Source: Laspinema sp. D2d (lineage in GTDB: Bacteria; Cyanobacteriota; Cyanobacteriia; Cyanobacteriales; Laspinemataceae). From it: a stretch of 64,000 nucleotides of DNA. The notes under the pieces are model-generated. The model saw nothing but the letters and a program-made list of their open reading frames with translations, was not told the DNA's origin and searched no databases. Of this stretch, positions 36,866 through 46,369 are shown one piece after another (the first letter of the stretch is position 1; each line of letters opens with the position of its first letter). The position numbers and the translations under genes are program-made. Location of the stretch: the NCBI RefSeq assembly GCF_025370755.1, contig NZ_JAMXFC010000023.1:39484-103483 (forward strand), written 5' to 3'.

Positions 36866-39133
36866 ATGGATAAAGAACCTAGCCTGGTAAAAAAACATGA
36901 AGTCAGTCCAGCCCTGGACTGGCTCAAATTCATCCAGCACCCGGGAATCAAAATCAGTATAGAACATCTGATTCGATATCCTCGCCGCTATTGGGCGGGG
37001 GGAGCCATGATATTACTGACTGCAGCCCTCGTCCAGTTCTTCTGGATGGGGAATGGGAATGGAAAAAACCTAAAATTAAGTCAAACCGTTGCTCCGACGC
37101 GCTTTACCAGCGAATGGGAGAATGTCTCCATTGGGGGAGGGGGTTATGTAACGGGAATTGTCATACATCCTCAAGAGAGTAACGTAGTATATATTAAAAC
37201 CGATAATGGCGGGAGCTATCGCTGGGATGAGAGCAGTCTGGGATGGATTCCCTTGAATGATGAGTTTGACGTGGAGGAAAGTCATTACTCTGGTGTTGAA
37301 GCTATTGCCTTGGACCCGACAGATCCGAATATTGTTTATATGGCGGCAGGAAAATATCTCGTGGGAGAGCCAGGGACCCTCTTCAAATCCAGCGATCGCG
37401 GCGAAACTTGGGTAAAATCTAACCTCCAGGTGCAAATGGGGGGAGACGAATACAAGCGGTGGGCGGGTCAGCGAATTGCAGTCAATCCTTTTGAACCCAA
37501 TCTCTTATTCTTTGGTTCTCGTCAACAGGGGTTATGGAAATCCGAGGATGGGGGGATAACCTGGCAGCAGCATCAGGGACTATCGGCAACCCTAGATCCT
37601 CAAGTTGGCATCTTAGCCATCGCCTTTGATCCGCAGACCCCAAACCAAATCTATTTGAATGCCTATGGCGATGGAGTTTACCAGTCCCAGGATGGGGGTA
37701 TATCTTGGAATAAAATTCCCGGGAGTCCCTCTACTGCCCTGAACCTGGCGATCGCGGGCGATCGCACCCTGTATGTCACCAGCGATCAAGTTCCGGGTGT
37801 GAGAAAATATAGAGAGGGTCAGTGGCAAGATATCACCCCCACGGCCTCGAAAAACGAAATTTTTAATGGAGTGACTATACACCCCCACCATCCTGAAACC
37901 CTATTAGTCATGGAAGGGGAAAAAGAGTTCGCCAAAATTTATCTGACCCAAGATGGTGGGCGCTCCTGGGTCCAAAATGAAACCCAGAGACAGAATAACG
38001 TGCCCTGGTTGCCCGATAGCTTTTTCAGCGCCCATCCGGCGGCGATCCAATTCGATTACCAAAACCCCAATCGAGTCTGGTTCACGGACTGGTTTGGAAT
38101 CTGGCGCACGGAAGAGATTAATGCAAATCCCACCGTCTGGAGGAATTATCCAAAGGGGCATGAACAACTGGTGATCTTTACTCTGGTTGCTCCCCCGGAA
38201 GGGGCATTACTCTTAAGTGCCGTTGCCGATGTTGATGGATTTTATCACAGTCGCTTGGATACCTATCCCCTGGACCGCTTGGGTTACCCTAATCCCCGGG
38301 GTTATGGGAAGCACTACTTACAAGATACTTATAGTATGGACTATAGCGCCCGTCACCCGTTGGAAATGGTTCGAGTCGGAGGCAGGCGCTATAACAAAAC
38401 TTATACGGGGGCAACCTCCCGGGATGGGGGTCGTACTTGGCAACGTTTTCGCAATTTCCCCGAGGAAAAAATACCCCTACGGGTTGCAGTTTCTGCCACG
38501 GATCCCCAGAAATTTCTGGTGACTTTTAGTGAAGAACAGCCCTTACAGACCCAAGATGGCGGTGCATCATGGCAAGGGGTACAAGGGCTGCCCGATGGAT
38601 TTAAAGGACCTTGGAATTGGGTTCAACCCTTAGCGGCGGATAGCGTGAATGGCGATCGCTTTTACTACTACTGCGATCGCACTGTTTATCGGAGTCAAGA
38701 TGGCGGTTTATCCTTTGCCCCAGTGTATGATTCTTTACCAGCAGCGCAACGATATAGCCTAAAAACTATGCCGGAGGTTGAGGGAGAAGTCTGGGTAAGT
38801 TTAGAGACGGGTGGACTTCATCGGTCTGAGAATGGGGGCGAAACGTTCAATCCCATTGCTACCGTTGAGCGATCGGATTTATTCTCTTTTGGAAAACCGC
38901 CAGACCAGAGCAACATTCCCGCATTATATCTGTATGGACGGTTAACCGATGGCCGAGAAGGCATCTTTTTATCGTTAGATTTAGGAGAAACCTGGCGCAA
39001 TATCAACGATCCGAACCGACCGATTGGCAGTCTTGCAAACAGCATGGACGCCAGTAAACAGCACTTTGGTTTAGTCTTTGTAGGGACAAATGGTAGAGGG
39101 ATTTATTATCAAATTATTCCCCCGGATCCTTAA
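36866..39133 (+). CDS. Membrane-anchored GH74-like beta-propeller protein
   Basis: 755 residues: a cytosolic N-terminus, one membrane span at about 43-61 (YWAGGAMILLTAALVQFFW), then an extracytoplasmic double propeller. The opening WENVSIGGGGYVTGIVIHP and KTDNGGSYRW strongly recall GH74 endo-xyloglucanase-type enzymes. Repeated S-x-D-x-G-x-T-W boxes (e.g. SSDRGETW, SEDGGITW, SQDGGISW) are sialidase/BNR-type blades. Asp113 (KTDNGG) and Asp492 (MDYSARHP) stand where the family's two catalytic Asp residues are expected, so activity is possible. It lies among glycan genes and may trim, bind or process the polymer. Family membership is firm at fold level; the substrate is inference. Confidence 0.8.
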   Translation: MDKEPSLVKKHEVSPALDWLKFIQHPGIKISIEHLIRYPRRYWAGGAMILLTAALVQFFWMGNGNGKNLKLSQTVAPTRFTSEWENVSIGGGGYVTGIVIHPQESNVVYIKTDNGGSYRWDESSLGWIPLNDEFDVEESHYSGVEAIALDPTDPNIVYMAAGKYLVGEPGTLFKSSDRGETWVKSNLQVQMGGDEYKRWAGQRIAVNPFEPNLLFFGSRQQGLWKSEDGGITWQQHQGLSATLDPQVGILAIAFDPQTPNQIYLNAYGDGVYQSQDGGISWNKIPGSPSTALNLAIAGDRTLYVTSDQVPGVRKYREGQWQDITPTASKNEIFNGVTIHPHHPETLLVMEGEKEFAKIYLTQDGGRSWVQNETQRQNNVPWLPDSFFSAHPAAIQFDYQNPNRVWFTDWFGIWRTEEINANPTVWRNYPKGHEQLVIFTLVAPPEGALLLSAVADVDGFYHSRLDTYPLDRLGYPNPRGYGKHYLQDTYSMDYSARHPLEMVRVGGRRYNKTYTGATSRDGGRTWQRFRNFPEEKIPLRVAVSATDPQKFLVTFSEEQPLQTQDGGASWQGVQGLPDGFKGPWNWVQPLAADSVNGDRFYYYCDRTVYRSQDGGLSFAPVYDSLPAAQRYSLKTMPEVEGEVWVSLETGGLHRSENGGETFNPIATVERSDLFSFGKPPDQSNIPALYLYGRLTDGREGIFLSLDLGETWRNINDPNRPIGSLANSMDASKQHFGLVFVGTNGRGIYYQIIPPDP

Positions 39134-39315
39134 ACCCCTGTTGCACTCCGGGACTTGTCCCTCGTGACAAGAGAGCGATAGACCCATCATCGATTTTTTA
39201 CAACCGAATTCCGGAACAAAGTGTATTCTCCCCTAAACTTATCAGGTTTTAAATCAAAAATCAACCTTTTTTTTATCTCATTCATCCAAGTTATGAAACT
39301 CATAAATGGGTCATC

Positions 39316-40755
39316 ATGAATATATTTTCTACTTTTCTTAAACAACAAAAAATAGATGTTTTGGCTATTCCCCAAAAGAATTCCAACCTCATAGTTCATC
39401 CGAATCAGTATAAATTGTTGATTTATATCCTATTTGGATTGATAGGAAATATCGGTATTTTTAGTACCACAATTTTTTACACCAAACAGGTTGCACCGAC
39501 GTATCGCAGTGAGTGGAGCATTTCAATTCCCGGTCCCAAATTATCGTCTTATGTTTATTTACCTGGAATTGGACAAGCCACTTCCAACGTAGAATCTCCC
39601 TATAATAGTAATGTTGCTGACCCCCGAGAAAGCTATAAATTGATTGCCCGGACTGATGAAGTGATTGAAATGGCAGCCAGTCAACTTAATATTCCTAAAA
39701 ATCAACTTGGTCGTCCTCGGGTACAGATATTAGTCAACAGCACCCTTATTCAGTTTCAAATGGAGTCCAATAGTCCTGAATCAGCCCAGAAAAAGGCATT
39801 TGCTCTCCAAGCAGCCTTAGAGTTAAGGGTACAGCAACTCAGGCAGGAAGAAATTCAACAACAAGAGCGTAACTTGACCTCCACTCTTGACTTTGCAGAA
39901 CATAAATTGCACGATGCACAGAAGCGGGTATCTGACTATAAACGGGAATCAATCTTGCTAGATAATGACCAAATTCGCGATGTATCGATTAATTTAGAGC
40001 AGTTAAGACGACAACGGGATGAACAAGTTGCGGAACTCCAACAAGTGGGAGCCCGGTTACAACAACTTTCCGCCGATCTGGGAATTTCTGTTGAAGAAGC
40101 GAGGGATGCCTTTACCTTGCAATCCGATGCGATATTTCAACAATATTTAAGGGCCTACAGTCAAGGGAGTAGCGATCGCGTGCAATTAAGTGCAAGGTTT
40201 CGTCCGGAACATCCGGCTTTAATTGCCAAAACTGAGGAATGGGAGGCAACGCAATTGGCCCTTCTGCAACGGAGTGAGTTCTTACTAGGACGTCCCATGC
40301 AGTTGGGACAATTAAAACAATTAAATATACCGTCGAATAATTCAGAAAGAGCCGAACGGAGTCAATTATTACAAGATTTGATTATGTTTCAAAACCAATA
40401 CCGGGGACTCGAAGCGCAATTGCAGAAGATGGAGCAACAACTGATTGACAACCAAACTCGTCTGTCTCGGCTTTCCATCGAAAAGACTCAGTTAGATAAT
40501 ATTCAAAGGGATGTCCAAATTGCAGAAGCTGTTTTTTCCTCAATGTTAACTCAACTTGACCTCAGTCAGGCAAATGTTTCGGTGTCCTATCCACCGATGT
40601 TACTACTCACCCAGCCCAATTTACCCGATCAACCTACTGCACCTAAGAAATTGTTGCTATTAGCGACGGTAATGGGGTCTGGTTTGTTAACATCCGGCCT
40701 TTTCGGGTTATGGGTTCGCGATCGCCGGATTCACATCAACCCCCCCTCTTCCTAA
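39316..40755 (+). CDS. Wzz/PCP-type polysaccharide chain-length protein
   Basis: 479 residues. Membrane spans at about 33-56 and 444-467 enclose a periplasmic domain with long coiled-coil stretches (EEIQQQERNLTSTLDFAEHK and later QLQKMEQQLIDNQTRL). YRSEWSISIPG after the first span is like the PCP/GumC entry motif. No C-terminal tyrosine-kinase domain, so PCP-1 or PCP-2 without BY-kinase. It would set polymer length with the Wzy-like protein encoded 42 bp downstream. Confidence 0.85.
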   Translation: MNIFSTFLKQQKIDVLAIPQKNSNLIVHPNQYKLLIYILFGLIGNIGIFSTTIFYTKQVAPTYRSEWSISIPGPKLSSYVYLPGIGQATSNVESPYNSNVADPRESYKLIARTDEVIEMAASQLNIPKNQLGRPRVQILVNSTLIQFQMESNSPESAQKKAFALQAALELRVQQLRQEEIQQQERNLTSTLDFAEHKLHDAQKRVSDYKRESILLDNDQIRDVSINLEQLRRQRDEQVAELQQVGARLQQLSADLGISVEEARDAFTLQSDAIFQQYLRAYSQGSSDRVQLSARFRPEHPALIAKTEEWEATQLALLQRSEFLLGRPMQLGQLKQLNIPSNNSERAERSQLLQDLIMFQNQYRGLEAQLQKMEQQLIDNQTRLSRLSIEKTQLDNIQRDVQIAEAVFSSMLTQLDLSQANVSVSYPPMLLLTQPNLPDQPTAPKKLLLLATVMGSGLLTSGLFGLWVRDRRIHINPPSS

Positions 40756-40797
40756 ACCCCAGTATCCTATCCCCCTTGTTTCTTTAAATTTGTCTTT

Positions 40798-42060
40798 ATG
40801 AAGCATTCCTCCATTCATCCGGAAAATTTGCCCGAAGCGCTAATTTGGTATTATATTATTTTTACTTACCTTCTGTACTTACTGGGCGCTCAGTATGTAG
40901 CAGCAAGCCTCCTCGGAACTTATTTAACCTTTTGTGTCCTCAAACAATGGTGGGAAGAAACTGACAAAACCCCACCGGAGGAAAAAATTGTATTTTCTCC
41001 GTTAAATTGGGTATGGATTGGGGCCATTCTAACCATAGAATTTTCTTCAATTATCGGACATTTTGATAATAGCTTAGGTCTAGGACAACTCTTTGAATCT
41101 ACAGTATTCTGGTGGTATCCAGGCTGGGGCATTTTTATCTTATTTACCTTAGCAGGTCAGTTGAAAATTAGACCAGAAATTATCTATAGAGCCGCCTGTA
41201 TTCTTTGTTTCCAGAGCCTCATCATCACCCCAATTTTTCGGGTTGCGGCGCTCGTCAATATTCCTGAACTGACTTATGTCTCTCCATTTAAAATATTTGG
41301 TGGAGGTACACTTGTTTCGACGATTCATCTCTGCTATCTCATAGATGTAGATGAAGTTAGATTAGTATTATTTACCCCTTGGTCACCGGCTTTAGGGTTA
41401 GTTGGGAATATGTATTTATGGTTGGCCCTGGCAGAACCCAATCTAAAATGGCGCTTTCTGGGAATCATGGGTGCCGTCGCAATGATTTTTGCCTCGGCGT
41501 CGCGCATGGCGATGGTCACATTGCCTTGTGTCCCCATTTTTATCTGGTGCTTAACTCATTGTTTTAACCCCTGGTTTCAAATCTGCGCCGGATTTTTCAC
41601 CCCCTTGTTCGTAATGATTTTACCCTGGGTGCGTCAGGTCATAACCAGCTTAAAAGAGCGGTTTCATAATGCTCGTCCGGGATCTTCTATAGTCCGAAAA
41701 GCATTAAGAGAAATGGCTAAGCAGCAATGGGAACGGGATGCTTTCCTGTGGGGTCATGGGGTCCTCAGCCCGAAAGGTCCCCCAGTCACTGGCGGAGTGC
41801 CAGTCGGCACTCATCATACATGGTTGGGCCTTCTTTATATACATGGAATCTTTGCTTTTAGTGCTTTAGCCATCGGGTTTTTTTTAAGCTTTCTGGATTT
41901 AGGAATTAAAGCTTTTACTCATAAAACGTCAAGAATTGGGTTAGCAATTTTAACAGTTTTATTTTTGTTTTCTTTGGGAGACAATATTGATATTTTAGCC
42001 TACCTATATTGGCCGGGACTGATTGTGATGGGGCAAGGATTTAAGGAAAAATGGACCTGA
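40798..42060 (+). CDS. O-antigen ligase / Wzy-type polymerase-like membrane protein
   Basis: 420 residues with about ten hydrophobic spans (e.g. WGIFILFTLAGQL, AIGFFLSFLDLGI) and a large loop around 290-335. That loop carries GSSIVRKALREMAKQQWE then FLWGHGVLSPKGPP and GTHHTWLGLLY, matching the Arg/His-rich WaaL-Wzy motif pattern. Predicted to polymerise or ligate the glycan on the periplasmic side. It directly follows the chain-length gene, and its end converges on the RarA gene. Confidence 0.82.
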   Translation: MKHSSIHPENLPEALIWYYIIFTYLLYLLGAQYVAASLLGTYLTFCVLKQWWEETDKTPPEEKIVFSPLNWVWIGAILTIEFSSIIGHFDNSLGLGQLFESTVFWWYPGWGIFILFTLAGQLKIRPEIIYRAACILCFQSLIITPIFRVAALVNIPELTYVSPFKIFGGGTLVSTIHLCYLIDVDEVRLVLFTPWSPALGLVGNMYLWLALAEPNLKWRFLGIMGAVAMIFASASRMAMVTLPCVPIFIWCLTHCFNPWFQICAGFFTPLFVMILPWVRQVITSLKERFHNARPGSSIVRKALREMAKQQWERDAFLWGHGVLSPKGPPVTGGVPVGTHHTWLGLLYIHGIFAFSALAIGFFLSFLDLGIKAFTHKTSRIGLAILTVLFLFSLGDNIDILAYLYWPGLIVMGQGFKEKWT

Positions 42061-42101
42061 TTTTTAGAGAGTTTTCCCCTTTGTTGAACTCTCATCCGGG
42101 G

Positions 42102-44324
42102 CTAAAATTCCAGGGTGGCACAGATGAAGACGATCGCACTTTCCCATTGCACGGTTTGCTGGAGAAGATGATGCTGGAATGCCTCGGTGACTGCCTGAAC
42201 CTCGGTGACAGAGAGCATTTGTGCCAATCGGTCCCCATAGCTAGGTTTTTCCGACTGAGAAGGACTAAACCAGCGATCAAGCATCGGGGAAGTAATGTGT
42301 AATTCCTGGTGCGATCGCTCGATTTGCAACTGGACCCGAAACCCCAGGGATTCTAAATCCCGTTGCAAATCTGCTGCATCCCAATTCACCATCGGATCGG
42401 TAGAGTCTTGATAAATTGCCTCTTCTGCTGCCATCAGGCGATCGCCTAAATTCCCTTTGAGTCCTTTCCCCCCTAACAACCGATATAAGCGCTGAGTATA
42501 ACGCGGCAGGGTTTCGCCTAACACTAACCATCCCGACTCGGATAGCAGAGAGGCCACATTCCGGGCGATCGCCATTTTATCCCGTTCCTGAACTAAGGCA
42601 TTTCTGCCTAGAATTCGGTCAAATTTGACCCCAGGGGCTTGCTGGTCCAGGGTTTGGCTGATTTGGGGTAAAGATGATGCTATCACCGTCGGACGCATTA
42701 ATTCCGGCAGAGCGGTAGATTGTTCTGTCAATGCTCTCACTTCTGACCCCTGACGGGCGATCGCATAGACTCCCCCTTCTGGGACTCGGCGAACTGCCTC
42801 CCAAGTGAGTAACCCACTTTGGGCGTTCAAATCCAGAATCAGATGATGGCGTTGGGGTTGCGCCATCTCAAAAAGGCGATCGCGCACCTGTCCGAGGCGA
42901 TCGCCCACTTGTCCCAAAGTACGCTGTAACCAGCGATCGACCATGCGATCGCCAGGACCATAAGTGAGAACCTCTGCGGGGGCTACTCCCACCCCTTCCA
43001 CCATTGCTGCCAACTGCGCTTCCCGGCGTCGCGCTACCTGGGTGGCAATTTCTGCCTCCTTCCCCTGATTAGAGGGTTGATAAAATACCTGTCCCTGCAA
43101 ACTTTGGGGTAAATATTGCTGTTCTACCCAATGATCTCGATAGGCGTGAGGATACAAATATCCTGCACCATGTCCGAACCCTTTTTTATCCCGGTTAGCA
43201 TCCTTTAAATGGCTGGGAACCTCTGCCTCACGTTCCTTTTCCACGGTAGCTAAGGCATCAAAAAAGCCCATAATACTGTTAGATTTAGCAGCGGTGGCTA
43301 AGTATAACGCAGCTTGGGCTAGATGATACCGTCCTTCCGGCATTCCCACGCGATCAAAACTTTCCGCACAAGCATTGACAATTACCACGGCATAGGGATC
43401 CGCCAGTCCAATATCCTCACTGGCTAAAATCAACATTCGGCGGAAGATAAACCGTGGATCTTCCCCGGCATAGACCATTTTGGCTAACCAGTACAGGGCC
43501 GCATCCGGGTCAGAACCGCGTAAACTTTTGATAAAAGCACTGATGGTATCAAAGTGAGCATCTCCTTCCTTATCGTATAAAACTGCTCGTTTCTGTATGG
43601 ATTCTTCCGCCACTTCCAAGGTGATATGAATTGTGCCGGTGTCATCCGGGGGAGTGGTTTCTACGGCCAATTCTAAGGCATTCAAGAGCGATCGCGCGTC
43701 CCCATTGGCAACATCAACAAGATGACGGGTTGCCTCCGGATCCAGATGGACTTTGAGATGTCCATACCCGCGATCGCCATCGGTTAAGGTTTGTTCACAA
43801 ATGTGCTGTAAATCCGTGGGAGTTAGAGGAGTCAGTTGAAAAATTCGCGATCGACTGACTAAGGCTTTATTCACTTCAAAATAGGGGTTTTCTGTGGTTG
43901 CCCCAATCAGAATAACTGTACCATTTTCTACCCAAGGTAAAAGCGCATCCTGTTGGGATTTATTAAACCGATGGACTTCATCTACAAATAGAATCGTCTG
44001 TTGAGCAGATTCCTGGCGATGCTGTTGGGCAGTGGCGATCGCCTCCCGAATCTCTTTCACCCCAGAAAGCACGGCATTAATAGCAATAAATTGGGCTTGG
44101 GTACTATTGGCAATCACCCGGGCTAAGGTAGTTTTTCCAGTCCCGGGAGGACCATAAAAAATCAAAGAAGAGAGTTGATCTGCCTGAATGGCGCGACGCA
44201 GCAACCGTCCTTGCCCTAAAATATGGTCCTGTCCAATAAATTCTTCCAAAACTCGGGGTCGCATCCGCGCCGCCAAGGGGGCATCTTTTTCTAGGTTGGG
44301 TTGGATTTTTGTCTTAAATTTCAT
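42102..44324 (-). CDS. rarA: RarA/MgsA-type AAA+ ATPase fused to methyltransferase-like domain
   Basis: 740 residues. The N-terminal 420 residues are a replication-associated recombination ATPase: Walker A GPPGTGKT at 58-65, Walker [22 protein letters not shown], sensor [11 protein letters not shown], and the C-terminal MgsA block [17 protein letters not shown]. The last 280 residues start around [15 protein letters not shown] and look like a Rossmann methyltransferase ([18 protein letters not shown]). This extended form is known among cyanobacteria. Enzymatic activity of the added domain is not shown here. Convergent with the Wzy-like gene. Confidence 0.9.
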   Translation of the reverse strand: MKFKTKIQPNLEKDAPLAARMRPRVLEEFIGQDHILGQGRLLRRAIQADQLSSLIFYGPPGTGKTTLARVIANSTQAQFIAINAVLSGVKEIREAIATAQQHRQESAQQTILFVDEVHRFNKSQQDALLPWVENGTVILIGATTENPYFEVNKALVSRSRIFQLTPLTPTDLQHICEQTLTDGDRGYGHLKVHLDPEATRHLVDVANGDARSLLNALELAVETTPPDDTGTIHITLEVAEESIQKRAVLYDKEGDAHFDTISAFIKSLRGSDPDAALYWLAKMVYAGEDPRFIFRRMLILASEDIGLADPYAVVIVNACAESFDRVGMPEGRYHLAQAALYLATAAKSNSIMGFFDALATVEKEREAEVPSHLKDANRDKKGFGHGAGYLYPHAYRDHWVEQQYLPQSLQGQVFYQPSNQGKEAEIATQVARRREAQLAAMVEGVGVAPAEVLTYGPGDRMVDRWLQRTLGQVGDRLGQVRDRLFEMAQPQRHHLILDLNAQSGLLTWEAVRRVPEGGVYAIARQGSEVRALTEQSTALPELMRPTVIASSLPQISQTLDQQAPGVKFDRILGRNALVQERDKMAIARNVASLLSESGWLVLGETLPRYTQRLYRLLGGKGLKGNLGDRLMAAEEAIYQDSTDPMVNWDAADLQRDLESLGFRVQLQIERSHQELHITSPMLDRWFSPSQSEKPSYGDRLAQMLSVTEVQAVTEAFQHHLLQQTVQWESAIVFICATLEF

Positions 44325-44517
44325 GTCTTTTATTAAAATAAATTATATTCCAAATCAGTCATTTTTTCATATTTATAGGAACAATTTTATCGATTTCCTC
44401 CTGGAACACACCTCAATGATTTTAATAGAAAAGTCGAAACCGATCGCCCTCCCCAAGATACCGGGGAGGGAACCGGATCTGGTCCTACTCAGATTTTCCA
44501 GTCAAACCCTGATGGTT

Positions 44518-44976
44518 CTATCGGGTACAAACTTCTAATCGTTGAGGGCCGATCGCCTGCAAGGAGTCCGGAATTAATCCCCATACTTTGCACTCAAAAC
44601 TGGCATTAACCCGCTTGCCACTTTTTCGGATGATCGCCCAGTCACAATGGGGTAAAACTTCCTCTAAAAATAGTTCCGCACTTTTGAGAGAGGGAAATCC
44701 AAAATAGTCTACCCAGGGATGCCCGTCAGCGAGTAAAGAGACCTGGCGATCGCCCCGTTCTATCCTTTTCCAATCCGCTGTTTTAGGACAAGACTCTAAG
44801 AGATGATTCCAAGCCTCTAAAACTTGAATGAGTTCGTCTTTTTTGAGAGTTCTCCAAGGTTGGGGATGTCCCAATATTTTGCCAATGACTTCGGAAGAAA
44901 ATACCGTACCTTTTTGACGGCGATCAATACCTGCTATCTCGTGGATTAACTGTTCTTTGCTCAGAGTGATAGCCAT
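44518..44976 (-). CDS. Hypothetical protein
   Basis: 152 residues, soluble, no family recognised. It begins ITLSKEQLIHEIAGID and contains a middle segment DGHPWVDYFGFPSLKSAELF, with three Cys residues spread over the chain (SCPKT, PHCDW, FECKVWG). An ATG at 44976 with a normal leader is the likely start. It lies 193 bp from the RarA start and on the same strand, but this is not a clear operon. Coding status is likely because the frame is long, has balanced codon use and no overlap. Confidence 0.7.
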   Translation of the reverse strand: MAITLSKEQLIHEIAGIDRRQKGTVFSSEVIGKILGHPQPWRTLKKDELIQVLEAWNHLLESCPKTADWKRIERGDRQVSLLADGHPWVDYFGFPSLKSAELFLEEVLPHCDWAIIRKSGKRVNASFECKVWGLIPDSLQAIGPQRLEVCTR

Positions 44977-45063
44977 AATAGTTCAGGGGTGGATTTCATC
45001 TTATCCCTGCCCTTATTTTAGCATAAAATTCCTCTAAATACCCACCCTAGCGCTTAGAAAAAT

Positions 45064-45981
45064 CTAACGCTTGATATACAGAGATGACCCTTGATTTTCA
45101 TCATCCGTCCCGAAAATTTTGCCTCCCGAAAGGCCCGGTAAAAATTCTAAGGCTTCTATTTTATGGCCGTTAACGCGATAAAGAGGAGCGAAAGAAGAAG
45201 TGGGACGAAATTCTACCTGGTCCCCGTTCATGGAGAACAGACCAGCGGCATAAATAGCAGAATCAAAAGGTCCATTATCTCCCGGATCGCGAGAGGAACT
45301 AATATAGAGAATTCCCGCATTATTAACCTTTAAGTCACTAATGTGACGAACATCTTCCTCCGGCCAAGGAACGGTAATGACCGCTGATCCTTGGGGAGAG
45401 ATTTGGTATCCGTTCGAGTCAAACCACCCCCAATAAATTACCCCGGACTCATCGGAACTCCCCCGGTGACTCCAAATTGCTAACAATTGCCCATTAATTC
45501 GGTGTAAATCAAAGCCTTCTAAATTAGTATTTTTGGGCAAATCCGGAAGCGAAAAGATGTGGACCAGTTGAATTGTCCCCGTGGAATCGAGGGTGAAATG
45601 ATAAACTCGTCCGGAACTGGTGACGGCCATAAAAGCCGAGTCTTCACTCTCTGGAATCCGCGCGATCGCCTCTAAATCGATCGGCCATTCTGCACCATCA
45701 GGCCACCGTCTGGGTAAATATTCTAAAGAATCTTGTCCCTGAACCGTTAAAATAGCGATACGACCGTCTCCCTCTATTTTATTGTCATGAACGATTACAA
45801 GACAAGTGTTTGGGGGACATCCCATCCCATCCAGAGAGTGCTCAATGAGGGCGATACCACTAATGCCAAAAAGAATGCCCGATTTAACGGGACGCCAGGG
45901 TGCCGAAGCGGACACCAGTGCGATTAAACCAATCAGAACGGTAGTGGCAGTCGCGAGGAATAAGGGTGGAACTTTAGGCAT
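45064..45981 (-). CDS. Secreted beta-propeller-like hypothetical protein
   Basis: 305 residues from the ATG at 45981 (the frame opens at 45996). A signal peptide or anchor PPLFLATATTVLIGLIALVS is followed by an all-beta chain with repeating short strands (e.g. GRIAILTVQG, GRVYHFTLDS, GILYISSSRD). NLEGFDLHRI and KIEALEFLPG resemble esterase-like/phytase-like propellers, but the resemblance is weak. No catalytic motif seen. A possible disulphide is GCPPNTC. Confidence 0.7.
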   Translation of the reverse strand: MPKVPPLFLATATTVLIGLIALVSASAPWRPVKSGILFGISGIALIEHSLDGMGCPPNTCLVIVHDNKIEGDGRIAILTVQGQDSLEYLPRRWPDGAEWPIDLEAIARIPESEDSAFMAVTSSGRVYHFTLDSTGTIQLVHIFSLPDLPKNTNLEGFDLHRINGQLLAIWSHRGSSDESGVIYWGWFDSNGYQISPQGSAVITVPWPEEDVRHISDLKVNNAGILYISSSRDPGDNGPFDSAIYAAGLFSMNGDQVEFRPTSSFAPLYRVNGHKIEALEFLPGLSGGKIFGTDDENQGSSLYIKR

Positions 45982-46369
45982 TTGAAACCTCTCCAACGAT
46001 AGGATCTGGGGTGACGGGTGATTGGACTCAAGGCGATCGCCGATTGTAACCGAGGAAAATCTCAGAATTGGGTCTCTCTCTGGTGGGATGAACGACTCAG
46101 GAGAGTGGCATCCAGCGGGAAATTGACTGCATCTGACGATTGAGCTTGGCTGGAGTAGACTCTATAAACAGACCTAGAGTTCTGATTAGACAACCCATAA
46201 CATGACAGCCCTCGGGCAGAAAGGTACCTCTGAAGTAATACAATATCACTAGAGAATTAAGAGATTGGCCCTCAATTTTCATCAGCCTTCCCAAACAACC
46301 CAGGATCAGTCAAGATAAACCATGCAATTGAGGAAGAGACTGCGCCGAATTATTAAATGCCTTTAATTT
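45982..46369. other. Spacer between divergent genes
   Basis: About 390 bp between the secreted propeller gene and the GGDEF gene. One HIP1-like site and AT-rich patches near 46240 (ATACAATATCAC) are visible. No hairpin with a stem of more than six pairs and no gene. Confidence 0.4.

Noticed and set aside
42051..42804. Open frames antisense or out of frame to the RarA gene
   Set aside because: Overlap fully with the supported 740-residue frame; Arg/Ser-rich shadow composition.
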